From: Strongylocentrotus droebachiensis | Lineage: Eukaryota > Echinodermata > Echinoidea > Camarodonta > Strongylocentrotidae | Direction: 5' to 3' | NCBI GenBank assembly: GCA_035222895.1 | Contig: JAVYIG010000321.1 | Span: 595,182-659,181 of the forward strand | DNA length: 64,000 bases | Part shown: positions 35,191 through 46,939 of the stretch, one piece after another | Layout of the letters: each line of letters opens with the position of its first letter | Numbering within the stretch: the first letter of the stretch is position 1 | Notes under the pieces: model-generated | The model's input: the letters and a program-made list of their open reading frames with translations, nothing else | What the model was told of the DNA's origin: nothing | Databases searched by the model: none | Made by a program: the position numbers and the translations under genes

Positions 35191-37130
35191 ATGGCAGACA
35201 TTTTGACTGACAAATTTGTGCTGAGATTGTCAAAAAAGATTATTCCTGGGACGGTCACCCCGGAAGCATTTAGCGTATACCTGGAATTCAGCGAAGCCGA
35301 GGGCGCTGCCGCTGCGGGACAGGCCAATGTCGACAGGAATCAACAGAGCGCATACCAGAAACTCATCTCCCAGTATGTTATGAGAGATGGACGGACGAGT
35401 AAAAGTGCTCTGAATCTGAGAGGGATCTTTCTAGAAAATAAAATGAAGGACTGTGCTAATTTTGTCAAAGCAGGTTTGTAGATTATTCTTTTCAGTATGT
35501 TAATTTATAACGGAAGCAAGCACATAGTGACGATAAAATCTACTGAGCTCAAAATCAAAGCCAATCATGCATTTCATATAATCATTTTCAACACACTGGT
35601 CAAGATGCGAAAGAACTCTTGAAAAATAACGAATCAACATTCAGACTGAAATATGATATCATTTAACTACTTAATAAGGTATTTTCCTCTTTATTAAGTA
35701 AGAGGGGTAAGAGGACACTTTTTTCTTTTTTTATGGTCTCGATATTTGAAAATTTGACATTTTGCTCCGTAGAGGGGGGGGGGGGGGGTAAGGTCTATTT
35801 ATTTCGGTCAGTCAGTGGCATAATTTTTTTTTTTTTTTTTTTTTTTTAATTATAAAAAAAAAAATCACAAAAGGGGGGGGGGGGGGTAAAAATACACATA
35901 TAATACACACATAACAAAAACTCAAGGGGGGGGGGTTAACCCCCAAACACCCCCCTGCGTACGCGCCTGCACCTCTTACAATAGATTTCAATTAAGACTT
36001 ATTATTTTTTCCCCAACGTTCACGTAATTGATACAATAATTTCTTGAAGAGCAATTTCGAGAAACCTATATCCTTACATTATCTTACTATTTCACGTTTT
36101 GGTCCCTTTGCCTTCATCTCTCCCCTCGCTATCACTTGTTTTGCTATTAAATTGGGGGACACGTGCCCCTGTGCCCCATTGTGGCAACACCACTGATGAC
36201 AGAACAGTTTTAACAATTATTATTTCATTTTGTTTAATAATTAACAAATCTTAAAACTGTATGTCATCAAACTCAAAGTGGGTAAACAATATTAAAACAA
36301 TTATGTACCCTAAGAAAATTGGAGGAAAGAGAAAAAGACAGAGATAGAGAGGGAGAGGGGGGGGGGGGGTGAAAGCGGATTGCGAAAGACAAATATTATA
36401 GTTCGAGGGAGAGAGACGGGAGAGAAAACAATTAGTATTTTGTTCTTAAACTATTACAAATATTCTTTTTTTTTGTCTCCAGAATTAGAGAAGTTTAATA
36501 TTCCTGTCCCGTCAGACGAAGACACACTCATGGAAAGGGACAACCCTGTATCCGTCCCGAACGCACCAGGTAATCGTACAACTTTTTATTTCTCTCACAA
36601 GCTTTATGAGATAACCACAAATTTCCACTATCACAAAAAAGGCGATTTGCCACTATCATGCAGCCGAGCACAGCAGCAGGGAGTACCTAGGCTACGCACC
36701 ACCCATTACACAATGTGGTGGCAATATGGGCTATGAGGAACCAACATGTTTGTTCAGGGAATGTAACAGCTAATTTGTCTTATCATCAATAGTTTCGAAA
36801 AGCTGAATTCTTGAGGGAATTTTTTTTGTGTTTGTTAGTACAGATCAAATGGGAAGGGACCTCGCAAGATATGTTACAGAGTTGCCAATTAGGTTTCGAT
36901 TGATCGCAACTTCAAAAGTACATAACTTTTTTTTTTAAATCGGAATTTGCTCAAACTTGTTTTTCTTCTATAAAAAAAACAACTTAATACCATGGTGAAC
37001 TTCTCCTTTAGTTTACCTATTCTCTAAATTTTCTTTACATTATTTGTGGATTGTAGGTGAGGGAACAGAGGCCGCTGGTGTGGCTCAGACTGATCCAGAT
37101 TACCATCATTATGACGAAATAGAAACATGA
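35191..37130 (+). CDS. Death-fold protein, type I, gene 4
   Basis: Three coding exons: 35191-35473, 36483-36569 and 37057-37130, all phase-1 GT-AG junctions, giving 147 residues. Exon 1: MADILTDKFVLRLSKKI (helix 1), EAFSVYLEFSEAEG (helix 2 into 3), QSAYQKLISQYVMRDG (helix 4), SALNLRGIFLEN (helix 5), MKDCANFVKAG (helix 6). Exon 2 begins ELEKFNIPVPSDEDTLMERD. Exon 3 gives GEGTEAAGVAQTDPDYHHYD and ends EIET. About 45% of exon 1 matches gene 1 from helix 2 onward by eye. The acceptor TTCTTTTCTAG lies just before the start, so a 5' UTR exon exists. Intron 1 holds a reverse-oriented hAT MITE. Likely cytosolic Death-domain interaction partner (inferred). Confidence 0.8.
35715..35969 (-). mobile_element. 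hAT-type MITE fragment in intron 1 of gene 4
   Basis: The right end (35954-35969) is the inverse of CAGGCGCGTACGCAGG. Read on the minus strand, the interior follows the MITE at 8420-8811: C-runs, ATTATAAAAAA, GACCTTACCCCC, AAATGTCAAATTTTCAAAT and AGTGTCC. The far end is missing (about 120 bp short). Very long homopolymers (T22, G14) are present. Confidence 0.7.
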
Positions 37131-37891
37131 ACGTCCATACAGACCATACTTCTTTTATACGATTACTTTTTGTTAAAATAGTGTAGATAACTTCATTAGT
37201 TTCACTTTCCAAATCTAATGATTGATAAAAATACAAAGCTTTCAGGACTTTAGAACAGTACTTTATCACCATAATAATGCACTGAACTGTGTAAAAGATC
37301 TGTTGATATTTGTGGATCATTAGGTACCAACTCCAAAGTGCCTTATTATGACCTTGGTCCTCACTTAGGTTTTGTGAGAGCAACCAACAATGATGGCTCC
37401 TTTTCTCCATTACATGATTTCATGGATCACATCTGTATTTATTCTGTCAGGATCTGTACGGCTTTATATACCAAAATCAATTCATGATCAACTATTAATA
37501 TTTTCAGGTGATTTTAAATCATCACAGTTATAAACCTGCATATTCATGTCTTTTCAGTATCCATGATTCTATCCCCCCACCCCCTTCCCTACATTGGCTC
37601 CATATCCTTTTTGGCGTTTTTGTGTTTTTACAAAAACCAATGCGAGTATCGACGATTGGACGGGTAAACCTGCTAGCCCAACATCCGCACTGGATGGATA
37701 AGCTACTTGGGAGGGGGGGGGGGGGGGGTGGAGGCGAAGTTCACCAATGAAACGGCCTACTGCGTCAAGCCCCCAGATTCGAAACATTGTTTAACTCGCA
37801 TGTTTGTTACACGGCATTTCCTGACAATTTTCGACATACTTTTCAATTAATAAATAGTAAAAATATTAACTAACTTGAAGGTATATATTAA
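37131..37891 (+). other. 3' UTR and flank of gene 4
   Basis: Paralogous to 18399-19440 after gene 3, including AAAGCTTTCAGGACTTTAGA-type and GAGAGCAACCAACAATGATG landmarks. The AATAAA used by gene 3 is not in the equivalent place because a stretch is missing here. No gene seen. Confidence 0.45.
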
Positions 37892-38422
37892 AGGTACTAT
37901 GTCCCTTTTGCAGCCAACCTCAAATGCTGTAGAACTTTGCAGGAATTATGAATATGTCATGTATGTCCTATCTGTGAAATTTAAAAGTTAGCAGTGTCCT
38001 CATATTCAAATTATGCAAGGAAACCCGTTTACCTGCTAGACTTCACTGTCAGACACTATTGAGTGACTGACTGGCTTTTTTTCTTCTTTGGTAATAACAT
38101 ACATGAAAAGAGTTGTAAAGAGTACATGAGCATTTGTCTACATCAATAACCCACTTCTTGTGATGGCCAAGATTAAACTGATTGAATCTTTGCGCAGCAT
38201 AAAACGTATGACCATTCAGTACAATTGTCTGAAAATCAAGACTATTACTTTTGGGCTCTATAGCCCTAAAGTCGATTTGACAACTAATAGTCGTTATTTT
38301 CCCACTTGAAGACATTTTCAAGCCCCACCTTTTTAGGGAAGTTATAAATTAGTATTATCTTTCAAATGCAGTTTGAATTTAACTTTTTCATTTTTTGGGC
38401 CTGCAAATGGGACATAGTACCT
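37892..38422. mobile_element. piggyBac-type MITE, 531 bp, TTAA target
   Basis: Flanked by TTAA (37888-37891 and 38423-38426). Ends are AGGTACTATGTCCC and its exact inverse GGGACATAGTACCT. Block A at about 19428-19455 reads GAAGGTATCAATGTACGAGC without it, so it entered after block duplication. The 90-codon minus-strand frame inside has no domain I recognise. Confidence 0.85.
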
Positions 38423-38884
38423 TTAATGGACAAGCTAATCAAAATGTATTTTTAAAAATGAAATAGATTAAAGTAAAGAAGTGTAACAAGCAAAATAGTA
38501 CAGGCAAAGATTTTCAAACATCCAACAATTTTTTTTCAGCAGGCTGTATTAAAAAAACGGAATGCTAAAAGGGAATGGGGCTAATGCAGACCCTTATTGT
38601 AATGTTGTGTTGTTGTTGCTATGATCATAGGCTCCAAATTCCGTACATTTTATCGGTTTAGGGTACATGTCTGCCCAAATTTAAAAGCTTTGGAGCCGGA
38701 GTACATTCTTTTTCATTGCTAAACCAGTCTTTACCCATGTAATTCAGACGTAGTTCACTTAATTATGTGCTTTACAGTGTAAAAAACACAAAAACATGTA
38801 GTCATCTGTAGAAATTAAATTTGAGAATTTACATAATTTGCATGGTGTCGTTGCATATTTCTTGTTTAACCTTGTTAAGTACAC

Positions 38885-38975
38885 ATTGAAATTTACATTC
38901 TTCATCTTCTCCACCTTCTCCTTCTTTCTTCATCATCATCCTCTTCTTCTTTGTCTTCTTTTTCTATTTCTTCTT

Positions 38976-39006
<31 letters not shown>

Positions 39007-39008
39007 TT

Positions 39009-39039
<31 letters not shown>

Positions 39040-39044
39040 TGTGT

Positions 39045-39075
<31 letters not shown>

Positions 39076-39076
39076 G
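38885..39076 (+). repeat. (TTC)n-(GT)n-G18 microsatellite
   Basis: An imperfect (TTC)n tract (about 38900-39038) runs into (GT)n (39040-39059) and then 18 G. Block A has the shorter paralogous tract at 19945-20120. The long leucine- or serine-rich frames across it are artefacts. Confidence 0.85.
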
Positions 39077-39429
39077 AGTTATTGGGGATATTACAAATGT
39101 AAAGATAAACAAATAAGCATAAACTTTTGTCAGAGCAAGGATCACAACACTTATCAGGAAACACAAAGACTTTCAAAATAATTTCATCCGTCCCAAACTC
39201 AGACAACAATAGCATACGAATGCCGTCTGTTCTTTGTCCGGCTAACCCAAACGCAAAAGAATGGATCGTTCGTTTAATTTTCAAAGCTCCCTGTTTACAA
39301 TGAGCTGCCTAACAGATTTACTATCTTTCCGGATTCCACAATATTTTTCATCGTCCCTGTTATAAGGGGATCACAGGCCTATATGCAAGTTTTTATTGTG
39401 TTGCATTCCAAATTCATTGTGGTCTCTCC

Positions 39430-39444
39430 ATCTCTCTCTTTTCC

Positions 39445-39475
<31 letters not shown>

Positions 39476-39530
39476 CCTCTCTCTCCCTCCCCCTCTCTCT
39501 CTCTCTCTCTCATCTTTCTTCCTTTCTCTA
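39430..39530 (+). repeat. (CT)n tract
   Basis: Pyrimidine tract dominated by CT repeats (purine on the other strand). It produces several false open frames on both strands. Confidence 0.8.
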
Positions 39531-39660
39531 TATGTTTCCCAAGTTCTCTGCTTCGTCTTTCTCATACATGTATCATGTATAAGTCTGTATGTGTGCGTGT
39601 GCGTGTTTTTTTTCTTTCTAGGGGGATGGTAGTGCTTTTTGTTTGGGTTTGGTAGTAAGG

Positions 39661-40760
39661 CAGTGGCGTAATGAGCAAAATCGTTTTTTTTTTTTTTTTT
39701 GGGGGGGGGGAGACAAAAACTCCTCATCACCCCCACTCTTACATGCAGGCCCTGCTGAACGTTTTTCAAAGTGGGGTCTAGGGGCAAAGCCACGGCGGGG
39801 GTCAAGGGGCGGAGCCCCCGAAGCTCAAGGGGTATGGGCATCAGTGGCGGATCCAGAAATTTCTTCCCGGGGGGGGGGGGGGGTGGCACAAAATGGCAGG
39901 GGTGAAATATATGTACAACGATGAAGCGACAGAGCGAGGCTTTTAGCGGCGAGGGATCGAAGCGACCAAGCGGGGGTGGGTCTTGAAGGGGGTTCTGACC
40001 GCCTCCCCGAGTAGGAAGCATTTGGAATTTTAGAACCACATTAGACGCATTTTCAGGCACTTCCTGGAGTAATAATTATGACGTAAAATTGCTTTCTCCT
40101 ACCCCCTCCAAGAAAAGGGATCTTTTGCAATTTGAGAACCACATTTGGCGCATTAATGTCCACCGGCACTTTTTGGGCAAAAACGAGGCCTTCTGATTGG
40201 TTAGAAGTTAGAGAAAGTGATCTGTAACATCGTGCTTCGTTACTGCATAATGCACAAAGACGGTGGTCCGGTACTTCACCAATAGTACTTGCAAAAAATA
40301 TATCGTGTGTATAAACTGTGTTGTTATCAGGGGCGTCGCTAGACCTTTTTCAGTGGGGAAGGGGGGGGGGGGGTGAGACTGTTGAGGCTACCGATTACCG
40401 ACAAAACTAGCCACCAATTACCGACAAATATATTAATGCCAATGTCCCGATGTACATAAATTTAACCCTAAACCCCGGAGCCAGGAAGTAAGTTTTTTCA
40501 GTTTCCCCCCTCCCGCGCGAAGCGCGGAAGCTTTCACACTTCATTAAATTATTAGAGAAAGAAGACGATTCGTTGTACCGTTTTCGACTCTTAATTCTTG
40601 TTTCGCCCCTCCCGCGCGAAACGCAGAAGCTATGACGTTTCATTCAATTTTTACTCTTAATCCTTGTCTGGATTCGTTTTCGCCCATCCCGCGCGAAGCG
40701 CGGAAGCTTTCACGTTTCATTTATTTATTAATATTGCTCCGGTTGTCTCATTTTCGCCAG
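39661..40760. mobile_element. Cluster of hAT-like MITE fragments
   Basis: Three left ends follow each other: CAGTGGCGTAATGAGC at 39661, CAGTGGCGGATCCAGA at about 39842 and CAGGGGCGTCGCTAGACC at about 40328. The last is followed by three ~115-bp hairpin units in inverse orientation (40500-40720; CCGCGCGAAGCGCGG), the same family as in the 2.65-kb hAT element. I could not find the matching right ends, so these are truncated or nested pieces. Confidence 0.6.
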
Positions 40761-41274
40761 CACAAACGTAGCTAGTTCGCCGTCTTTAGAACGTATATAG
40801 CAGACGGCAATCGGCGGATCAGACGACACTTGATAGTGATTTTGTATGTGAGATTGCTTTGCAAAATATAATATACAAGAACCTTTTCCATATCTTTAAA
40901 TTATCATTGATATCTGATAAATAAACAGTTAGTAAAATAAACCTACCAAACTACATAATACAATGAAATACTTGACTGAAAGTAGGGGAGTTTGATGTGG
41001 TGCACAATTGCACCCCTCTGTTAATAATCGAATAGTCATGGTGTGTCATGAATATTCATGTTTTTGCTTACCTTGGCAAAATGTTTGCCTATACTAAATT
41101 GAAAAATTACGGTAGGGGGTTGGCTGAAGTCGACATAAGGAACCAAGCAGAACTGATCTATGATAATTCATGCTCCTTATCCTTCGTGTGCTTGACCTAT
41201 AATCTTACAATTGCGTGGGAAATTGCGTCCAAAGTTCGACTTGTTACACATGCGTTATATATGCAATGGCGGGG
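40761..41274. other. No gene or recognised repeat
   Basis: AT-rich with short frames only; nothing supported. Confidence 0.4.
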
Positions 41275-42120
41275 TTAAAAAAACGCTCAAAATCGGCACG
41301 GCGACTGCACGGTCACTGTACGATTTCCGTGCGGAGTCTGCGGAGACTGTACTGCTACTGCACTGAAATTGCACGATTTCCGTACAATCTCCGAGCAGCC
41401 TTTGTACGGATTGCCCCAGCCTGCCATACAGAATACAGGAAATGTAAACATAATGTACATAATGTAAACACAAACATCGTAGCCCGTAGCCTCTTACGAT
41501 TCTCCCCAAATCGCACGAAAAATCGTAGACTAATTTAACGTAGGGCACCTGGGTCAAATGTAATCCAGGCATAATGCCTAAGTCAAATTTGCTCTAGGGC
41601 TAGGATACGGCGGCCGTAGGCCCCGAAACGGAGAGATACCTGCGGCGACCGCATAGGATCTTCGTTGGCCTCAGTGTCACTCTAGGGCGTTTCCCTATCT
41701 TTACAGGCCGTACGGGTCGCCGTGGGATTATAACCGGGAGTTATAACCTTTTTCAGTTCTAGGTTTACCGTAGCAATTAGATAATAAGACACACCGTAGC
41801 CATGCCGTAGAGCGGTTCCACGGCGACCATACGTCGGGCGTACGGTGGCATTGCGGCTACCTTTCGTCTGCCTTGGTATTTGTCAAAAACTGTACGGCCG
41901 CCGCTGGGACGCTCTAAGGCGACCGTGCGTCATCACGCCAAAGGCCGTACGGCAGCCGCAGGTTTTCTGTCTCTACAAATTCAAAATACGCCGTGCGTCT
42001 ACCCTAAAATATGCGACTGCAGCATGCTACCGTATGTGACCGTGGGAATGTTGCGGTTGCCCTATAAATGCTATTGGCCGTAGATATTTAGACCCCACGG
42101 CCGCCGTGGCTAGGCATTAG
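41275..42120. mobile_element. Palindrome-word element(s) built of CCGTACGG-type words
   Basis: The stretch is saturated with CGTACGG, GCCGTA, CGGCGACC and GCGGCCGT-like words on both strands, against an AT-rich background. Towards 42120 the sequence GCGGCCGTGG...CTAGGCATTAG is partly inverted relative to TAATGCCTAA at about 41573 and CTAGGATACGGCGGCCGTAG at about 41600. This suggests an element of about 550 bp at 41570-42120. The stretch before it (41275-41540) is richer in GCACGG and CGTGC words and may be a second element. Ends and target duplication are not secure. Confidence 0.45.
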
Positions 42121-42846
42121 GGATATCGTTTGGGTTATAATAATGATGCAAACCCATCTTTTATCAACCCATCGTTGGCTCATGGACCTACTACAAATGG
42201 ACACTGATCCATTCTATAATACATTCATGCACCTGACTCTGTCAAAAGTATCATAATGACGTTCCAAACATGCTTCAAAGTTTTGATCTCATCACGACCG
42301 CCGCCAGTCAGCCATACAAAAAATACGAACTGTGCCTTGAAGAATCTACAAAATGCCTGCGCAAAAGAAACTGAATCGCTTAAAATCACGGAAATGCATG
42401 TGCAGTTGTGGCGTACATATGAATATTGACGTATATGAAGTTTTCAATAGGAAATTAGAAGTAGTTTACAAGAGAAACCTGTAAATTTTGCTGTCACAAA
42501 ATGATTTTAACTTCATATTAAAACTTGTCCTATCCATTTCCAAGCAATAGAAGGTGATAGGTTAGTAAATAATATCTATTTTTTAAAGTTTGGCAAGTTC
42601 AGATGTATGTCCACCAGTGTCCAATTCTTTAATAATCAATCTAATATCACACAAATTGTCATAATTTGGGGTTCACTGCTCCTCTTACTGGTCTTAAATC
42701 ACGATACTTTTCCTGAAACTACACTCCGGGCCCTGGCCCAGCGAAACGAATCTGAAGAAATGTAAAAGTTCTTTTGTCTGTGATGATGCGTGATTACATA
42801 ATGAATATTGTCGCGTCAAATGAATGTCCTCATCAACATACACATT
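42121..42846. other. No gene or recognised repeat
   Basis: Nothing beyond short chance frames. Confidence 0.4.
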
Positions 42847-42960
42847 AGGGACTTTTAGATTTGCGTGGACTAATACGTGTGACGTCCATTCAAGGCAGTG
42901 CATTAAAAGGACGTCGACCGTAGCAATCCACATTGTCTTCGTGCGAATCTAAAAGTCCCT
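42847..42960. mobile_element. 114-bp MITE
   Basis: Inverted ends AGGGACTTTTAGATT with a further partly matching TGCGTGG/CGCACGA stretch. GACGTC occurs twice inside. No clear target duplication. Too short to code. Confidence 0.65.
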
Positions 42961-43029
42961 GATATCAGATCAGGTGGCGGTGGTCATGATGTGATCAAAG
43001 AAAGACTCTCATTATTACTCCGTCTGTAG

Positions 43030-43215
43030 TAGGGTCCATGGTTGGCTCACTCGGTAAGGTCTGGGTAAGATAACCGGGAAGATAATCCAAGACAAGACAA
43101 GATGAGTAGTGGGGTCGAATCCCAGTTGTCATTTCTTTCCAATTTTTTGCCTTTAGAAAAGTGAGGCAAAGCAACAACAACAAAAAGTCTAATTGATTGT
43201 GACCTCCTTGCAAGC
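43030..43215 (+). mobile_element. tRNA-derived SINE
   Basis: A-box-like GGCTCACTCGGTAAGG and B-box GGGGTCGAATCCC are followed by a body with AGTGAGGCAAAGCAA and TGACCTCCTTGCAAGC. The same body occurs at about 43590-43755, so these two copies define a short SINE family. Confidence 0.65.
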
Positions 43216-43436
43216 CGCTTTGATTAATTAATATGATGGCTTCTGTAATTTTTATAATCGTACAAGCTGATTTTGAGGTAAGTTGAACAAAAGAGCATTT
43301 CCAAAATTAAGACGGGGTGAAATGGGTATTTTTGCAAGCTTTTTCAGTCTTTTTTTAATAATAATAATAATAATGATGGCTTCTTATATAGCGCACATGT
43401 CCGTCACGTTGTGACGCTCCTGGCGCTGCCCCGATT

Positions 43437-43827
43437 GCCTCTTATTTTTTCATACCACGGCGAGGCCAGATTGAGCTCGCGAGGTAAACCTGCGCATGCG
43501 CACTCGCAAAGGAAACCAGCGCATGCGCACGTGGAATCCGGTAGGGCGGTTAATAGGGTGATAGTAATTATACAAATCAACCTGTCATCAACTCATCGTC
43601 AGCTCAATCGGTAAGGACAGCGTGTTACTAATAGAACTTTGGAGTTGACGTGAGGGTTCAAATCTCGGTTTATTTAGTTTTTTTGCCATTATAAATAGTG
43701 AGGCAAAGCAATAAATAATCAAAGTCGAATTGTTGGTGACCTTTTTGCAAGCATTCATAGCTTGTTATGTATGAAAATGGGTTCATACTGGAATCTGGCC
43801 TCGCCGTGGTACGAAAAAATAAGACGC
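43437..43827. mobile_element. MITE, 391 bp, 36-bp inverted ends and 9-bp target duplication
   Basis: Ends are GCCTCTTATTTTTTCATACC (36 bp in all) and the inverse GCGTCTTATTTTTTCGTACC, two mismatches. The 9-bp target duplication GCCCCGATT is perfect (43428-43436 and 43828-43836). Nine-base duplications fit a Mutator-like (MULE) MITE. It contains a SINE of the 43030 family at about 43590-43755, so there are three levels of nesting here. Confidence 0.85.
43590..43755 (+). mobile_element. tRNA-derived SINE inside the MITE
   Basis: Head CAGCTCAATCGGTAAGGACA and B box GGGTTCAAATCTC, then the body AGTGAGGCAAAGCAAT and GACCTTTTTGCAAGC shared with the copy at 43030-43215. Confidence 0.6.
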
Positions 43828-43980
43828 GCCCCGATTATTACCCTGGCTTTAGCAAGGCAGCCACTGCGGCGCTCTAGCATTTCAAGGAATTAATTCCTGC
43901 CAGGTACCCATTTACATCACCTGGGTTGAGTATGGCAAATGTAGATCAATGTCTTGCCAAAGTATCATAGAAAAAAAATG

Positions 43981-44599
43981 TCCTTTGAAAAGGATGGCTA
44001 TTCAAATGCCCTCATAATTCGAAATATGACAAGTAATAGGTATACGTTGTTGGATCAGACTCATGCCACGTGTTAGTGTAATCCCATATACACACTTGTA
44101 TAAACACAGTGCATGATTGTGACTTACAGCCTGAACGAGTCAATTTCTTATAATTTTAATGATTCCAAATCCCATGGTATTTTATGTGCTACATGTCTAA
44201 TCTTTTCGAACTGCTTCCACAATTTTTTTCGCAATGCAAAAGCCTGACCAGGACTCAACTTTACCTTAATTATCATCATTTAAGCACGGCAGATTTGTAT
44301 TTGGTATTGCTGTATAGGTTTAAAGGTAAAGACCAGTAATGGTCATGCGATTGCATTGTGAAAGAAACGTTGTGGAATCGATCAGAAAAGGTTGATCATC
44401 TAGCATATAAGTATTGGTGTGTACTGCAAGGTTCTGGAATCATCAAAATGATAACAAATTTGGCCCATTCTTCGTAAAGTTACAAGCACTATACACAGAA
44501 AGATGTATATGGGACTACCCTATATCTCTCACACACCAATAAATATACTAATTTACCAAATATATCAATTAGTAGGCGGTTTCCCGGCAAAATTTGTAT
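43981..44599. other. No gene or recognised repeat
   Basis: No supported feature before the LINE 3' end. Confidence 0.4.
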
Positions 44600-44814
44600 C
44601 TTCATGTATGTATTGTATTTATTAAACATCATTGATGTACATCAATATATGTCTATTTACAATGTAATGCAACAATCGATATATAAAACATAATATAAAA
44701 CATTTACAACACCTTTCTAAATAAACAATAAGTCATGCAATACGAAATATGTAAATGAGAACTAAAACAAAAGCATAAGACTGTACACGACTACTTTGTT
44801 ATAACATATAGTAT

Positions 44815-45492
44815 CTAAAAATTACCCCTCATTGCAATTATGTTTTTGGTGAACAAAGAAAAACTATCTATTACAACTTCATTATCTAATCTCATTATAA
44901 ACATGAATTTTTCTTGACTATCCAAATTACAAACATTTTCTTCCAGATTACTAATTGTTTCTATAAAATCTACTCGTAAATCTTTATACTTGTCACATTT
45001 CATAATTATATGGAATTCATCTCCTACAAGATTCATATTACAGTCTTCACAGAATCGTAGATTCGGGGGAGTTTTTTCTGGTCTTTTATACCTTCCTGTT
45101 TCTATGGGTAAGTTGTGCGCGCTTAGACGTAGTTTGGTGATATTTTTTCTTAAATTTATATTTGGTATATGAGATAAATACTTTTCTTGCTTGATTGAGT
45201 TTTTAAATTGTCTGAGGGTTCTGAGTTTATTTCCTTTACGGGTATCCCTATCATCAAATAAGTCTAGTTTTAATTGTTCATCAAATCTCCTTTCCAAACA
45301 AAGTTTACATAACTCGACAAAATCTTTATGAGAAATTTGTATATTTTCAGGGTCCAATACGGTCTCATTTCCATTATTACAAATATTTAGTGAACTAAAG
45401 ATATCCCGAATTGACATTAACCAACAGCTTTGTTCGTTATTTACTATTTTTTTTGTTTTCTTCAAAAGATTTATAAACAAGGCCATTTTCAT
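44815..45492 (-). pseudogene. LINE C-terminal region
   Basis: Contains LRTLRQFKNSIKQEKYLSHI, KLRLSAHNLPIETGRYKR and a C-x2-C-x8-H-x4-C like pattern (FCEDCNMNLVGDEFHIIMKC). This is the zinc-knuckle-like end that follows reverse transcriptase in this LINE group. It lies in another frame than the reverse transcriptase. Confidence 0.75.
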
Positions 45493-46834
45493 CCAAACTC
45501 CGTATTCGTATCCAATATTTGAGCATGTTTATTGCAATTTGAATAAGTTGAGGATGCCTTCCAATTTCAGCTGAAACTGCTAAATTGCTGCATTTGCGGT
45601 TTACCCCTAAGATATTTTTACAACACTGAATGTGTACTTTCTCAAAATCGTTTTTATAATACAGTCCTGTTTTCCCTGTTTCTATTTGAAGAATTTTCTT
45701 CATGTCTATTGCACTAGCACCCCAAATTTCGGATCCATAAAGCAAAATTGGTTGTACAGTTGCATCAAACAGGTGTAATAAGGTTTTAATACTGGGCGTA
45801 TAATTGCCGAAAGATTTATAAAGTTTAAATAATGCTCTCCTGGCCTTATCCGCTAAGTCCCTTGTCGCCATTTTGAACGATCCATTATTACTAAAAACAA
45901 TGCCTAAATATTTCATTTCCTTTACCGAGGTAAGTTTTTCCCCGTTTATTTCAAAATCACTCTTATCATTCAACCTGCCTGACTTATTACATATCATTAT
46001 TTTAGTTTTGGTGACATTAACATTCAACATCCAAGAGTTACAATATTGAGTGAATTTATCTAAACAGTATTGCATTCCTTGAGGGGATTTAGAAATAATT
46101 GCTAGATCGTCTGCATACATTATGCAGTTCAAGTCCTTGTCATGTAGCGTTACTGGTTCACTAACTGAGGTATCAAAAATATCTACAACATCATTTAAAA
46201 ACATATTGAATAATGTCGGGCTAATGACACACCCTTGTTTTACTCCGGTATTCGTATTGAAACACGAGGTGACGCCCTCGTCTAGTTTTATGGATACTTT
46301 ACATTTTAAATACATGTCATGTAGCACTCTCAGAAAATTACCACCAATACCTTGTTTTAACATTTTATACCAAAGACCATCCCTCCAAACATTGTCAAAG
46401 GCTTTCCTTAAATCTATAAAACATATATATAAACCTTTCTTATCATTCTTTGCCCGGCCTCTTACATATTTATCTATTATTGTTTTTAGAACAAACATGT
46501 GGTCAGACGTTCTGTAGCCCGCTCTGAACGCAATTTGATTGGGTTTATACAGTTCATTGTCTTCAAGGAACTGTACTAAACGTCGGTTTAAAACCGAACA
46601 AAATAATTTGCCAAGACAGCTGGATAGGCATATTCCTCGATAGTTTGAGGGGTCACATACAGACCCACTTTTATAAAGCGGTTTTAGAAGGCTCACTGAC
46701 CAGTTTTCAGGGAAACAACCACTAATTAAGATTAAGTTAAATATCTTTGCTAAAATCGGTGTCAAAACAAATAGGCTTGCCTTTAGCATTTCGTTTAAAA
46801 TTGAATCATTTCCTGGGGCCTTATTTCTTTTCAA
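45437..46834 (-). pseudogene. LINE reverse transcriptase
   Basis: 465 codons from the first Met. KAPGNDSILNEMLK at 5-18, NYRGICLSSCLGKLFCSVLN at 64-83, FIDLRKAFD at 139-147 (motif A, catalytic Asp), GVKQGCVISPTLFN at 197-210 (motif B), YADDLAII at 240-247 (motif C, both Asp present), MKYLGIVFSNNG later. All catalytic motifs look intact. The frame is cut from the endonuclease by one stop and from the C-terminal part by one frame change. Confidence 0.85.
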
Positions 46835-46939
46835 TTTTTCAATACATCCTAGAACTTCATTTGGAGTTATCCTAAAATCTAAAGATGAGAAGTTTTTTTG
46901 CAGTATTGCGTCGTCCGTAAAGTTTTTAATTTCTTTTTG

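Larger units (their letters stand above)
43357..43980 (-). mobile_element. SINE, 5'-truncated, interrupted by a MITE
   Basis: Read on the minus strand: CTTTGGCAAGACATTGATCT, then TGGGTACCTGGCAGGAATTA, then GCGCTATATAAGAAG-type sequence and an (ATT)n tail at 43357-43375. The core is one I associate with echinoderm and other marine invertebrate SINEs. The MITE at 43437-43827 splits it after CCCCGATT. The tRNA-like head is missing. Confidence 0.7.

Noticed and set aside
38049-38321. 90-codon minus-strand frame
   Set aside because: Lies inside a TTAA-flanked MITE, shows no domain and has no paralogue in block A.
38838-39284. Serine-, leucine- and lysine-rich frames
   Set aside because: Products of (TTC)n, (GT)n and G-run sequence, not protein genes.
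39371-40060. 229-codon minus-strand frame
   Set aside because: Spans a (CT)n tract, homopolymers and hAT fragments; no domain and low-complexity composition.
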